Origin: Treponema pedis
GTDB lineage: Bacteria; Spirochaetota; Spirochaetia; Treponematales; Treponemataceae
DNA: 64,000 nucleotides
NCBI RefSeq assembly: GCF_017161325.1
Contig: NZ_CP045670.1
Span: 806,001 to 870,000, forward strand
Direction of reading: 5' to 3'
The notes below the pieces were generated by a model. The model ran no database searches. It was given only the letters and a program-made list of their open reading frames with translations, and had not been told where the DNA came from. The position numbers were made by a program, and so were the translations under genes. Numbering within the stretch: position 1 is the first letter of the stretch; every line of letters starts with the position of its first letter. Below, one piece after another: positions 25,886 through 35,298 of the stretch.

Positions 25886-27913
25886 ATGAAATTAAAACAT
25901 CTTTTTGTCTTTTTTCTTTTTATAGGAGCCGCCTCTTTTTTAAAAGCTCAAGCGGTATTATCGCCCGAAGTGCTCGAAAAATTAAACAATGCGGTGTTTG
26001 AAGTTATCGTTTTAAAACCTGCAGAAGGTAATTTAAAATACGAAAAAAAACTTCCTATGGAAAGAATCCCCTTTGCTATCCGTAACGATAAATACTTCCC
26101 TATAGGAACGGCTTTTTTAATGGACGACGGTTTATTTTATTCCGCAGCCCATGTGTTTAACTTAAATGAAGAATCCTTATACGGCGACTATTATATAAGG
26201 TCTTATACCGGTGATATTTACAAAGTAGACACTATAACATCTTACTCAACCAATAGAGATTTTATTTCTTTTACCGTATCCGGATATAAATATACCGAAG
26301 GCATGGGATTAAGTGTAGAAAATAAAATTTTACTAAACACGCAAACCTTTTCCGTAGGTAATGCATTGGGAGAAGGAATTATTATAAGACACGGTCTACT
26401 TACAAGCCAAACCTTTGAACAGGAAAACGGAGAGTGGAAATGGCTGAGATTTTCAGCCGCCGCAAGCCCCGGAAATTCCGGCGGACCGCTCATTACTCCG
26501 GAAGGCGGCGTATTGGGAATAATTACAATGAAAAGCTCAAATGAAAATCTTAACTATGCACTTCCTTTTTCGGAAACAAAAAAAATAGAACCAAATACGG
26601 GAATTACACATATAAGTATATACTATGTTATGCCGAACATTTTTGAAGAAAAATTCTTTTATGAATATAATCATAAACAAAAACTTCCGCAAAAAATTTC
26701 CGATGTAAAGAAAAATATCCTTTCGGATTATAAAACCTTTACTGCAAATATAGTAAAAGATATACAAACAAAATTCGACTTTTCCGGAAATGAATCCTTT
26801 GCTAAATCTTACGGCTCGCAGGAAATTATGTACAACTCATGGCTGCCGTCATTTCCGCTTACGATAGTACGGGAAAGCAACAAAAAATGGGACTTATTCA
26901 TTCCGAATAATATAAATGAATATAAACTGCCCCAAAACGGAAAAATTTCTTACGGAACACTGCTTAACTCGTTAACGGTTATGATAAAAAAACCGGATAA
27001 CATAACGCAAAAAGAACTTATCTCTTCTCCCGATTTATATATGGATTATATTTTACAGGCGTCAAGATTATACCGTCCTATAGGCAACGAGCGTATACCT
27101 ATAACTTCTTACGGAAAACCCGTTCGCTCCCAAAAACATACCGATGTTCACGGAAGAACATGGCTTGTAAATTTTTGGGAATTACCGTTTGCCGATGCTG
27201 AAGTTATAAGTTACGCATTACCCCTTCCGGGAGGCCTATACATAATGTCAAAAATAGACTCCACTTCCGAAACAAGAAACGGACACAATCTTGATTTGGC
27301 ATTTATAAGCGACTACGTTATCCCGTCATATTCGGGTTCTTTTAATGATTGGAAAGAATACCTGGCCCTCGGCGATTCGGGTTATTCTTTGGACCCTGTT
27401 TTTTCTTCTATGAAATTCGATTTTAATAAAAAAGAAACAATGATAAAAACGGGAGATTACGACCTGCATATTCCTCAACAATTGTTTTCAAGCGATAAGG
27501 ATACTACATTAAAAGCGGCAATAGGCTTTTATCTGGAAAATAATAAACTTAAATTTGATGTACAAGGTATTCAATTATCTACAAATATCCGAAACGATAA
27601 CTACACATATATAGGGTTTTCAAAAATTCTCAATCCCCCGGAAGATGCTCCTCAAACAATGACAGATAAATGGATTCAAAAAATAGATAAGGCAGCGCCC
27701 TTTAATGCAAAACCATATAATGAAAATCAATATACATTTTATGACGAAATTTTATTCCCTGACGGTATACCTGTAGAGGAAAAAAATAAATTACAGTATC
27801 TTTATCATCTTAATCTTGCACTAAAACAGCAAAATCGATTTGAAGAAATTGAAAAATTTGCAAAAGAGATGAAAAATTTATTGAAATTACCGAAGGCCAA
27901 AATAAAAAAATAG
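25886..27913 (+). CDS. Exported trypsin-like (HtrA-type) serine protease with a long C-terminal extension
   Basis: A 675-aa protein with an N-terminal signal peptide (about 1-21, ending near LKAQA). A trypsin-fold domain at about 25-230 has the catalytic His in FYSAAHVFN, the Asp in TNRDFISF and the Ser in SPGNSGGPL. There is no recognisable PDZ domain, unlike DegP/HtrA. The remaining ~440 residues are unassigned, with a Lys-rich helical C-terminus. It is probably periplasmic. The substrate is unknown. CTGGAGAG precedes the ATG; it is monocistronic with its own promoter and terminator. Confidence 0.88.
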   Translation: MKLKHLFVFFLFIGAASFLKAQAVLSPEVLEKLNNAVFEVIVLKPAEGNLKYEKKLPMERIPFAIRNDKYFPIGTAFLMDDGLFYSAAHVFNLNEESLYGDYYIRSYTGDIYKVDTITSYSTNRDFISFTVSGYKYTEGMGLSVENKILLNTQTFSVGNALGEGIIIRHGLLTSQTFEQENGEWKWLRFSAAASPGNSGGPLITPEGGVLGIITMKSSNENLNYALPFSETKKIEPNTGITHISIYYVMPNIFEEKFFYEYNHKQKLPQKISDVKKNILSDYKTFTANIVKDIQTKFDFSGNESFAKSYGSQEIMYNSWLPSFPLTIVRESNKKWDLFIPNNINEYKLPQNGKISYGTLLNSLTVMIKKPDNITQKELISSPDLYMDYILQASRLYRPIGNERIPITSYGKPVRSQKHTDVHGRTWLVNFWELPFADAEVISYALPLPGGLYIMSKIDSTSETRNGHNLDLAFISDYVIPSYSGSFNDWKEYLALGDSGYSLDPVFSSMKFDFNKKETMIKTGDYDLHIPQQLFSSDKDTTLKAAIGFYLENNKLKFDVQGIQLSTNIRNDNYTYIGFSKILNPPEDAPQTMTDKWIQKIDKAAPFNAKPYNENQYTFYDEILFPDGIPVEEKNKLQYLYHLNLALKQQNRFEEIEKFAKEMKNLLKLPKAKIKK

Positions 27914-27935
27914 CTTTTTGAGTGAAAAGACACCT

Positions 27936-27972
27936 AAACGGTATGAAAAATATTTTCATACCGTTTTAAAAG
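27936..27972 (+). terminator. Terminator of the serine protease gene
   Basis: A 14-bp inverted repeat (27936-27949 with 27953-27966) with a 3-nt loop, followed by A/T-rich sequence. Confidence 0.8.
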
Positions 27973-27995
27973 TTTTTTCAATCTATGTAATATAA

Positions 27996-28024
27996 TTGAC
28001 TTTTTACAAATATGGTGTTACAGT
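27996..28024 (+). promoter_or_regulatory. Sigma-70 promoter of rtcB, leaderless arrangement
   Basis: TTGACT (27996-28001), a 17-bp spacer and TACAGT (28019-28024); the ATG is 6 nt downstream and lacks a Shine-Dalgarno. Confidence 0.6.
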
Positions 28025-28030
28025 ATTGTT

Positions 28031-29158
28031 ATGCAAACAATACAGGGAAAATATAATAAAGCAAATGTAATGATTGATTCCATAGATTCGGAAACGGAAA
28101 AACAAATTAAAACGTTTCTTAATCATAAAGCATTTGAAGGCACTAACATTGCTGTAATGCCTGATTGCCACGCAGGAAAAGGCGCCGTTATCGGATTTAC
28201 TATGAATATGGATAAATATATCATTCCCAACATTGTAGGTGTAGATATAGGCTGCGGAATTTTATCTGCACAGCTAAATATTAAAAATCCGAATCTTGCA
28301 GAACTCGATAATTTTATTAAAAAAAACATTCCAAGCGGTACTTCCGTTCACCGTGTTCATAAAGTCGATAATAAAGAATTTGAAGAAGAAATTATCGAAG
28401 AGTCGAAAAAAGTAAATATGGATACCGATAGGGCTTTAAAAAGTGTAGGAACCTTGGGCGGAGGGAATCATTTTATAGAACTTGGAAAAGATTCTCAAGG
28501 CAGGTTTTGGCTTACAATTCATTCAGGGAGCCGAAACCTCGGATTGCAAATTGCGGTTTTTTACCAAAAAAAAGCAAAAGAAATTTTGGAAACCTCGGGA
28601 ATTCTTTCCGAAGAAGATAAAAATTTGGAATACCTGCTTACGGAAAGTACCGAAGGCAAAGCCTATCTTCATGCAACTTATTTTGCTCAAAAATATGCAA
28701 AAGCAAACCGGCTTAAAATGATAGAGCTTATTTCAGAATTTTTAAATACGGAACCCGTAGAATTGGTAGAATCCGTTCATAATTTTATAGGCAATGACGG
28801 TATTATCCGCAAAGGAGCAACTTCTGCAAAACTTGATGAAAAACTTATTATTCCGTTTAATATGCGCGACGGACTTGCTTTTTGCCGCGGAAAAGGGAAT
28901 GATGTATATAATCAATCCGCCCCTCATGGAGCAGGCAGAATTATGTCGCGTACCAAGGCCTTCGCGTCTCTTTCGTTAAAAACATTTCAAAAAGAAATGT
29001 ATAATGCCGGAATCTTTACTACAACCGCAACAAAAAACACTTTGGACGAATCTCCAGCCGCTTACAAAGATAAAGAAATCATTTTAAAACATATAAAACC
29101 CACTGCCGATATAAAAGACTTTGTAAAACCGGTTTATAATTTTAAATCTCCGAATTAA
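28031..29158 (+). CDS. rtcB: RNA-splicing ligase RtcB
   Basis: A 375-aa protein, somewhat shorter than E. coli RtcB (408 aa). All key elements are visible: MPDCHAGKGAVIG, GVDIGCGI (metal-binding Cys), GTLGGGNHFIEL, IHSGSRNLG and APHGAGRIMSR, the last carrying the His that becomes guanylylated. RtcB joins 2',3'-cyclic-phosphate or 3'-phosphate RNA ends to 5'-OH ends using GTP, in RNA repair or tRNA splicing. Neither RtcA nor RtcR is nearby, so its trigger and substrate are unclear. Confidence 0.95.
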   Translation: MQTIQGKYNKANVMIDSIDSETEKQIKTFLNHKAFEGTNIAVMPDCHAGKGAVIGFTMNMDKYIIPNIVGVDIGCGILSAQLNIKNPNLAELDNFIKKNIPSGTSVHRVHKVDNKEFEEEIIEESKKVNMDTDRALKSVGTLGGGNHFIELGKDSQGRFWLTIHSGSRNLGLQIAVFYQKKAKEILETSGILSEEDKNLEYLLTESTEGKAYLHATYFAQKYAKANRLKMIELISEFLNTEPVELVESVHNFIGNDGIIRKGATSAKLDEKLIIPFNMRDGLAFCRGKGNDVYNQSAPHGAGRIMSRTKAFASLSLKTFQKEMYNAGIFTTTATKNTLDESPAAYKDKEIILKHIKPTADIKDFVKPVYNFKSPN

Positions 29159-29266
29159 ATATTTTTAATAATCATATATGTAATAAAAAACATTCGCAAT
29201 AAAAAATTATAAACAAAATATCAAATTGAGGATTTTCCGCTATAGAATATAAATAAAAAAAATTGC

Positions 29267-29272
29267 TATAAT
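29267..29272 (+). promoter_or_regulatory. Extended -10 promoter of glyA
   Basis: TGCTATAAT, an extended -10 element, about 42 bp before the glyA ATG. The leader contains a small 7-bp hairpin (about 29282-29300) followed by GAGGAG. Confidence 0.5.
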
Positions 29273-29314
29273 ACAGCACGTAAAATGTAATTCACATTTT
29301 AGAGGAGTTGTAGT

Positions 29315-30836
29315 ATGAAAGAGGGTTTAAAAAAAATACCTTGAAAAATCGGGCGCCGATGCAAAGCTGCCTATGATTGCATATTTAGCCAATTTGGACC
29401 AGGTTGCCTCGGTGTATCCTGAAATTGCATCAAGTATCGTAAAAGAAATAGAAAACCAGCGCAGTCACTTAAAATTGATTGCAAGCGAAAACTATTCTTC
29501 ACTCAGCGTCCAAGCCGCTATGGGAAACCTGCTTACCGATAAATATGCGGAAGGATTCCCCGAACACAGATATTACGGAGGATGCGAAAATGTAGATGCA
29601 GTTGAAACGGCAGCCTGTAACGAAGCCTGTAAAATTTTCGGTGCCGAACACGCCTATGTACAGCCGCACTCCGGTGCAGATGCAAATATAGTTGCTTATT
29701 GGGCAATCTTAAACGCAAAAGTAGAAGAACCTTTTTTAAAAAAATTTGAACAAGTCGTAGACGGAAAGGTTAAAAAAATGAGCCTTGAAGGCTTAAGTCA
29801 TAAAGATTGGGAAGAACTTCGCCGCGAATTGGGTAACCAAAAGTTAATGGGTTTGGATTATTATTCCGGAGGACACTTAACGCACGGTTATGTTCAAAAC
29901 GTTTCTTCCAAAATGTTTAAAACCTGCTCTTACACCGTAGATAAAGAAACCGGCGAATTAAATTATGATGAAATTGAAAAACAAGCCATGCAGGAAAAGC
30001 CTCTTATTCTTTTAGCAGGCTACAGCGCATATCCCCGAAAAATAAACTTTAAACGCTTTAGGGAAATTGCCGATAAATGCGGAGCGGTTTTAATGGTAGA
30101 TATGGCACACTTTGCAGGGTTGGTAGCCGGAAAAGTTTTTGAAGGCGAATATAATCCCGTTTTATGGGCTGATGTCGTAACTACCACAACACATAAAACC
30201 TTGCGAGGCCCGCGTGGAGCAATGGTTCTTTGCAAAAAAGAATTTGCCGAATTCGTAGATAAGGGCTGCCCCCTCGTAATAGGAGGCCCTCTTCCTCATA
30301 TAATGGCGGCTAAAGCCGTAGCATTCCGCGAAGCTGCAAGCAAAGAATATCAAGATTACGCACATAAGGTACGCGACAATGCCGCCGCTCTTGCAAAAGA
30401 ATGTATGGCTCTGGGTATGAAACTTCAAACAAACGGTACGGATAACCATTTAATGCTTATTAATGTAACAAAATACGGTTTAAACGGCAGACAGGCGGAA
30501 ACTGCAATGTCCGAATGCGGGGTTACGCTTAACCGAAACAGCTTACCCTTCGACCCGAACGGACCTTGGTGGACAAGCGGATTGCGTGTAGGAACACCGG
30601 CTGTTACAAGTTTGGGAATGGGCGCTGCTGAAATGAAGCAAATCGCTTCCATTATCGATAGGGTTTTAAAAGCTTCAAAACCCGGCGTTACAAAAAGCGG
30701 TGCTCCAAGCAAAGCAAATGTAGTTGTTGACCCTACCGTAAAAGCCGAAATTCAAAAAGAAGTGGACGAGATTTTAAACAAATTCGTCCTTTATCCTGAA
30801 CTGGATTTGGACTTTTTAAAGAGTATTTACTGCTGA
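29315..30836 (+). CDS. glyA: Serine hydroxymethyltransferase, frameshift near the N-terminus
   Basis: The expected start is ATG 29315, with AGAGGAG ideally placed upstream. After MKEGLKK an A8 run (29329-29336) throws the frame into a TGA at 29342; with A7 the frame continues as KYLEKSGADAKLPMIAYL into the full enzyme. The intact part from ATG 29373 encodes 487 aa. SHMT motifs are clear: LIASENYSS, TDKYAEGFPEHRYYGG and TTTTHKTLRGPRG with the PLP lysine. An insertion of about 60 residues (about 120-180) makes it longer than the ~420-aa standard. The enzyme interconverts serine and glycine with tetrahydrofolate. No ribosome site precedes ATG 29373. A real shift, slippage and sequencing error are all open. 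Confidence 0.88.
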
Positions 30837-30860
30837 CATCTTAACAGATACATAAAAACA

Positions 30861-30896
30861 AAGCCGTTTAAAGAATAAATTTTAAACGGCTTTTTT
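30861..30896 (+). terminator. Terminator of glyA
   Basis: A 12-bp perfect stem (30861-30872 with 30881-30892), an 8-nt loop, then a T run. Confidence 0.85.
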
Positions 30897-30953
30897 CTTA
30901 CTTTTTATCCCGTTCAATTTTTCCGTTCACGTACAACATAACACATAAATCCC

Positions 30954-30981
30954 TTGATTTTTTTCTTTTTTTGTATAAAAT
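30954..30981 (+). promoter_or_regulatory. Sigma-70 promoter of metG, leaderless arrangement
   Basis: TTGATT (30954-30959), a 16-bp spacer and TAAAAT (30976-30981). The first ATG (30985) is only 3 nt from the -10 box, so initiation at ATG 30991 (9 nt) is favoured. Confidence 0.6.
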
Positions 30982-30990
30982 TAAATGAAT

Positions 30991-33369
30991 ATGAAACGAA
31001 AACTTGTAACCTCGGCACTGCCGTATGTAAACAACTATCCGCATTTAGGAAATCTGATTCAAGTATTATCTGCGGACGTATTTGCCCGTTTTTGCCGCTT
31101 AAAAGGGTTTGAAACGCTTTATATCTGCGGAACCGACGAATACGGAACAGCTACAGAAACTAAGGCTGCAGAAGAAAACAAAACACCGCAAGAACTTTGC
31201 GACTTTTATCATGCTCACCATTCCGAAATTTACAATTGGTTTAACATTGCTTTTAATTATTTCGGCCGAACTTCTACGCCTCAGCAAACTGAAATAACCC
31301 AATCAATTTTTAACGATTTGGAAAAAAACGGATATATAACCGAACATACGATTGAACAGCTTTACTGTCCTTCGTGTAAACGGTTTTTAGCGGACCGCTA
31401 TGTATTGGGCGAGTGCCCCTCCTGCGGTTATAAAGACGCACGAGGCGACCAATGCGAACATTGCGGGAAACTTTTAGACCCTACGGAACTGAAAACACCC
31501 CGATGTTCTTCTTGCGGAGAAATTCCCGAAGTACGAAAAACAACGCATCTTTATATTAATCTGCCTAAAATTGCTCCGGAGTACGAAAAATGGCTTTCTG
31601 CGGCTTCTAAAGAAGGAAACTGGTCTAATAACTCCATTCAAATTTCCAGGGGTTGGCTGCGCGAAGGCTTACAGGAACGCGCCATTACCCGAGATTTAAA
31701 ATGGGGAATTCCCGTTCCGAAAAAAGGTTTTGAAAATAAGGTTTTTTATGTTTGGTTTGATGCTCCTATAGGGTACATTTCCATTACAAAATGCTGGGCG
31801 GATTTAACCGGCAGCGATTGGAAAACATGGTGGCTGGACCAAAACGATGTGGAATTATTTCAGTTTATCGGAAAAGATAATATTCCGTTTCATACCGTAA
31901 TTTTTCCGTGTTCGCTAATAGGTTCAGCCAAAAATTGGACTAAATTATTCCATATGTCGGGCTCCGAATACCTTAACTACGAAAACGGAAAATTTTCGAA
32001 ATCAAAGGGTGTAGGAGTTTTCGGAAATGATGCAAAAGAATCCGGAATTCCTGCCGATATATGGCGCTTTTATATTTTTTACAACCGTCCTGAAAAAAAC
32101 GACACGCAATTTACTTGGAAAGACTTTCAAGAAAGGGTAAACAGTGAACTTATCGGAAATTTATGTAATCTTGTAAACAGAACGGCAACCTTCGTATCAA
32201 GATATTACGACGGAAAAATACCCGAGGCATTAAATATACAGCAAGAAACTTCGGACGGAACTTTAAAAACACGTGAAGATATTAAAAATATTATTTCACA
32301 TTTAAGAAACGAAGCGGAAAAAAGCTTTAAAAAAATTACCGAACTTTCCGATTGGGCTAATTTACGGGACGCTTTTCATGAAGTATTTAACCTATCTTCC
32401 GTTGCAAATAAGGCATTCCAGGACGGAGAACCGTGGAAAACACGTGAAACGGACCCTCAATTTGCAGGCGCTTTAATTTCCGAACTTTGTTATTTAATAA
32501 AAGACTTACTTATTCTAATTCACCCGTTTATGCCGCAATATGCGGATAAAGCTGCGGGCTTTTTCGGTATTAAAATTTGGTCCGGTAATATTTTCGATGA
32601 AAAAGCTCCCGACTTTAAAAAGCCTTGCGGTGATTTTTTATCATGGAAAAATTTGGGAGAAAGAACGGGTCTTAAAACCGTAGAAAATCCCGTTATTATT
32701 TTTAAAACACTGGAAAACAAAATAATTGACGCTTATCGCGAAAAATATTCCGGTAATCAAAGGACAAGGAAAATGGACGAAAAAGAAACCGTAAACACCG
32801 AAAAGCAAATTGAACCTCAAACGGAAAAAATTCCGGCTTCGCAAATATTTTCGAAAAAAATTGCTTTAAAAACAGCACGTATTGTTGCTATCGAAAAACA
32901 TCCCGATGCGGATAAATTATACATAGAAAAACTGGACGACGGTTCAGGAACCGAAAGGACAATTCTTTCAGGTCTTGTTCCGTTTTTAACGGAAGATGAG
33001 CTTTTAGGTAAAACCGTTATTATTGCGGACAATTTAAAACCCAGAAAAATGAGAGGTATCGAATCTTTCGGAATGCTTTTAGCTGCAAGCTGGTTCGATG
33101 AAGAAAAAAAAGAACACGTTGAAATTTTACAAGCACCGTGGGCAGCTCCGGGAACGCCCGTCATTCTCGAAGGAGACGTAACCGACCCCGAAAATACCGA
33201 AGACGTTTCCGCCTTTTACGCACAAAAACCCGAGTCAATCGATGCAGATACGTTTTTTTCCGCCCCCATTTTAATAGAAAATTACATTCCGCAAATAGAA
33301 GGTAAAAAACTTTTAGCAGCCGGGCGCGAATTAAAATTGGAAAACGTAAAAACGGGAGAAGCCGGGTAA
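30991..33369 (+). CDS. metG: Methionyl-tRNA synthetase with C-terminal tRNA-binding domain
   Basis: About 792 aa. LVTSALPYVNNYPHLGN is the HIGH region. Residues about 120-180 hold two pairs of Cys-x2-Cys zinc knuckles (LYCPSC, ECPSC, CEHC, CSSC). The KMSKS equivalent is KFSKSKG near residue 340. The last ~150 residues form an EMAP-II-like OB-fold (KTARIVAIEKHPDADKLYIE) that aids tRNA binding and dimerisation. A Lys/Glu-rich linker precedes it. A second ATG at 30985 is possible, but promoter spacing favours 30991. lplA follows by 33 bp. Confidence 0.95.
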   Translation: MKRKLVTSALPYVNNYPHLGNLIQVLSADVFARFCRLKGFETLYICGTDEYGTATETKAAEENKTPQELCDFYHAHHSEIYNWFNIAFNYFGRTSTPQQTEITQSIFNDLEKNGYITEHTIEQLYCPSCKRFLADRYVLGECPSCGYKDARGDQCEHCGKLLDPTELKTPRCSSCGEIPEVRKTTHLYINLPKIAPEYEKWLSAASKEGNWSNNSIQISRGWLREGLQERAITRDLKWGIPVPKKGFENKVFYVWFDAPIGYISITKCWADLTGSDWKTWWLDQNDVELFQFIGKDNIPFHTVIFPCSLIGSAKNWTKLFHMSGSEYLNYENGKFSKSKGVGVFGNDAKESGIPADIWRFYIFYNRPEKNDTQFTWKDFQERVNSELIGNLCNLVNRTATFVSRYYDGKIPEALNIQQETSDGTLKTREDIKNIISHLRNEAEKSFKKITELSDWANLRDAFHEVFNLSSVANKAFQDGEPWKTRETDPQFAGALISELCYLIKDLLILIHPFMPQYADKAAGFFGIKIWSGNIFDEKAPDFKKPCGDFLSWKNLGERTGLKTVENPVIIFKTLENKIIDAYREKYSGNQRTRKMDEKETVNTEKQIEPQTEKIPASQIFSKKIALKTARIVAIEKHPDADKLYIEKLDDGSGTERTILSGLVPFLTEDELLGKTVIIADNLKPRKMRGIESFGMLLAASWFDEEKKEHVEILQAPWAAPGTPVILEGDVTDPENTEDVSAFYAQKPESIDADTFFSAPILIENYIPQIEGKKLLAAGRELKLENVKTGEAG

Positions 33370-33402
33370 ATATACAATAAGCAAAAAAATTTAAGGTGAA
33401 AA

Positions 33403-34425
33403 ATGATTTTTATTGAAAACAACAATTTGGACCCTGCATTAAACCACGCTATCGAGTTATACGTTATGGATAAATATAACGATGACGTATTTATGCTGTG
33501 GCGTAATAACCCCTGTATACTTATCGGAAGATACCAAAATATAAACTTGGAAGTAAATTTGGAATTTACAGCCTCAAACGGAATTGAAGTTGTACGCCGC
33601 CTTTCAGGCGGCGGGGCAATTTATTGCGATACGGACAATATGCAATACACCTTTATAACAAAAAAACCTCAAACAAAAATAGACGATTCCTTTAAAAATT
33701 TTGCAAAACCTGTAGTAAATGCTCTTAAATCACTGGGTTTAAATGCCGAATTTACCGGAAGAAACGATATCCAAATTAACGGTTTAAAAGTAAGCGGTAA
33801 TGCGCAATTTTACAAAAACGGAAAAGTAGTACATCACGGAACCTTACTTTTTAAGGCAAACACTTACAACTTATCAAATGCCCTAAAGGCAAGAGACATT
33901 AAATTTAAAGGAAAAGAAGTTCAATCCATAGCTGCCAGAATAGGTTTTATAAGCAACTTTATTGATATGAGCGTTACGGAATTCAAAGACTATGTAGAAG
34001 CTTTTATAAAAAAAGAATATAATATTAATTCCGTTACCGTATTAACCGGCGATGATATGGAAGAAATAAAAAAAATAAAATCGGAAATTTTCGGAACAAA
34101 AGAATGGAACTACGGCATAAAACCTTTAAACAAAAACAGAAAATCCGAAAAATACTCTTGCGGTATTGTAGAAATAGATATAGACTATAAAGACGGAAAA
34201 ATACAAGATATTACCATAGAAGGAGACTTTTTCGGAGAATTAGGTATAGATAATTTATGCAATATCCTAAAAGGTTCCGAATGTTCACGGCAAGCTGTAA
34301 CGGAAACATTAAAAAATATAGAAATCGATAAATATATTAAATCTATGGAAAAAGAAATTTTTATTGATTATATTATGAGAATAATTGAGGCGGATACTTG
34401 CGATGGAAAAAAAAGAATTTGTTAA
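33403..34425 (+). CDS. lplA: Lipoate-protein ligase A
   Basis: A 340-aa protein. VRRLSGGGAIYCDTDNMQYTF (about 64-84) contains the RRxSGGGAVYxD motif of lipoate/octanoate ligases, and GRNDIQINGLKVSGNAQ carries the catalytic lysine region. The C-terminal ~90 residues form the accessory domain of bacterial LplA. It attaches lipoate via lipoyl-AMP to E2 and GcvH proteins. AAGGTGAAA precedes the ATG. The end overlaps lipA by 23 nt, so salvage and synthesis of lipoate are co-expressed. Confidence 0.94.
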   Translation: MIFIENNNLDPALNHAIELYVMDKYNDDVFMLWRNNPCILIGRYQNINLEVNLEFTASNGIEVVRRLSGGGAIYCDTDNMQYTFITKKPQTKIDDSFKNFAKPVVNALKSLGLNAEFTGRNDIQINGLKVSGNAQFYKNGKVVHHGTLLFKANTYNLSNALKARDIKFKGKEVQSIAARIGFISNFIDMSVTEFKDYVEAFIKKEYNINSVTVLTGDDMEEIKKIKSEIFGTKEWNYGIKPLNKNRKSEKYSCGIVEIDIDYKDGKIQDITIEGDFFGELGIDNLCNILKGSECSRQAVTETLKNIEIDKYIKSMEKEIFIDYIMRIIEADTCDGKKRIC

Positions 34426-35251
34426 AAAACCCAAATGGCTTCAACTTAGAGTGCAAGGAGACGGTAACACCGCAAATGTTAAAAATTTAATACGCACTCT
34501 TAATTTACATACGGTTTGCCATGAAGCAAATTGTCCCAACCGAATGGAATGTTTTGCACGGCGTACTGCAACCTTTATGATTTTAGGAAGAAACTGCACA
34601 CGGAATTGCACCTTTTGTAATGTTACAAGAAATAAACCCGACACCGTAGACTTACAGGAACCTGAAAATGTGGCAAAAGCGGTTAAAACATTACAGCTAA
34701 AACATGCGGTAATAACATCCGTTACCAGAGACGATTTACCGGACCAAGGAGCAAACCAATTTGCAGAAGTCGTAAGACAAATACGCAAATACAACCCCGA
34801 TACGACCATTGAACTCCTAATTCCCGATATGTCCGGAAAAGAAGAGCTGTTAGACATAATCCTTGAAACAAAACCCGATGTTTTAAATCATAACGTAGAA
34901 ACGGTTCCGGAACTTTATTCCAAAGTGCGTCCTGCCGCAAATTTTTTAAGAAGCATTAAGGTATTGGATTATTCCAAGAAAAAAGGCTTAAAAACCAAAT
35001 CCGGAATTATGGTAGGTTTCGGAGAAACGGAAGAACAAGTAGTTAATGTTTTTTCGGCGTTAAGAAAAGCCGATTGTGATATGCTTACCGTAGGACAATA
35101 TTTACAACCTACAAAACTGCATATACCGGTAACGGAATACGTTACACCGGAACAATTCGAAAAATACAGGGAAATAGCCTTAAAAATGGGTTTTAAACGA
35201 GTAAATTCAGGACCTCTGGTAAGAAGCTCGTATCATGCGGAGCCTATATAA
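34403..35251 (+). CDS. lipA: Lipoyl synthase
   Basis: About 282 aa from ATG 34403, inside the end of lplA; an upstream in-frame TTG (34385) is less likely. The auxiliary [4Fe-4S] ligands are in HTVCHEANCPNRMEC (CxxxxCxxxxxC spacing), and the radical-SAM cluster motif is NCTRNCTFCNV. The C-terminal RSSYHA supplies the auxiliary-cluster Ser. LipA inserts two sulfurs into protein-bound octanoate. No lipB is visible; octanoate transfer must come from elsewhere or from LplA. Confidence 0.96.
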   Translation: MEKKEFVKKPKWLQLRVQGDGNTANVKNLIRTLNLHTVCHEANCPNRMECFARRTATFMILGRNCTRNCTFCNVTRNKPDTVDLQEPENVAKAVKTLQLKHAVITSVTRDDLPDQGANQFAEVVRQIRKYNPDTTIELLIPDMSGKEELLDIILETKPDVLNHNVETVPELYSKVRPAANFLRSIKVLDYSKKKGLKTKSGIMVGFGETEEQVVNVFSALRKADCDMLTVGQYLQPTKLHIPVTEYVTPEQFEKYREIALKMGFKRVNSGPLVRSSYHAEPI

Positions 35252-35298
35252 TAGTAATTTTCTTTAACCCGTTAAAATAAAAACTTATACTTTAATGT

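Noticed and set aside
28482-28721. 79-codon frame inside rtcB
   Set aside because: It overlaps the conserved RtcB frame and is Lys-rich shadow sequence.
34441-34857. 138-codon minus-strand ORF inside lipA
   Set aside because: It lies entirely opposite a well-conserved radical-SAM gene and shows no recognisable motif.
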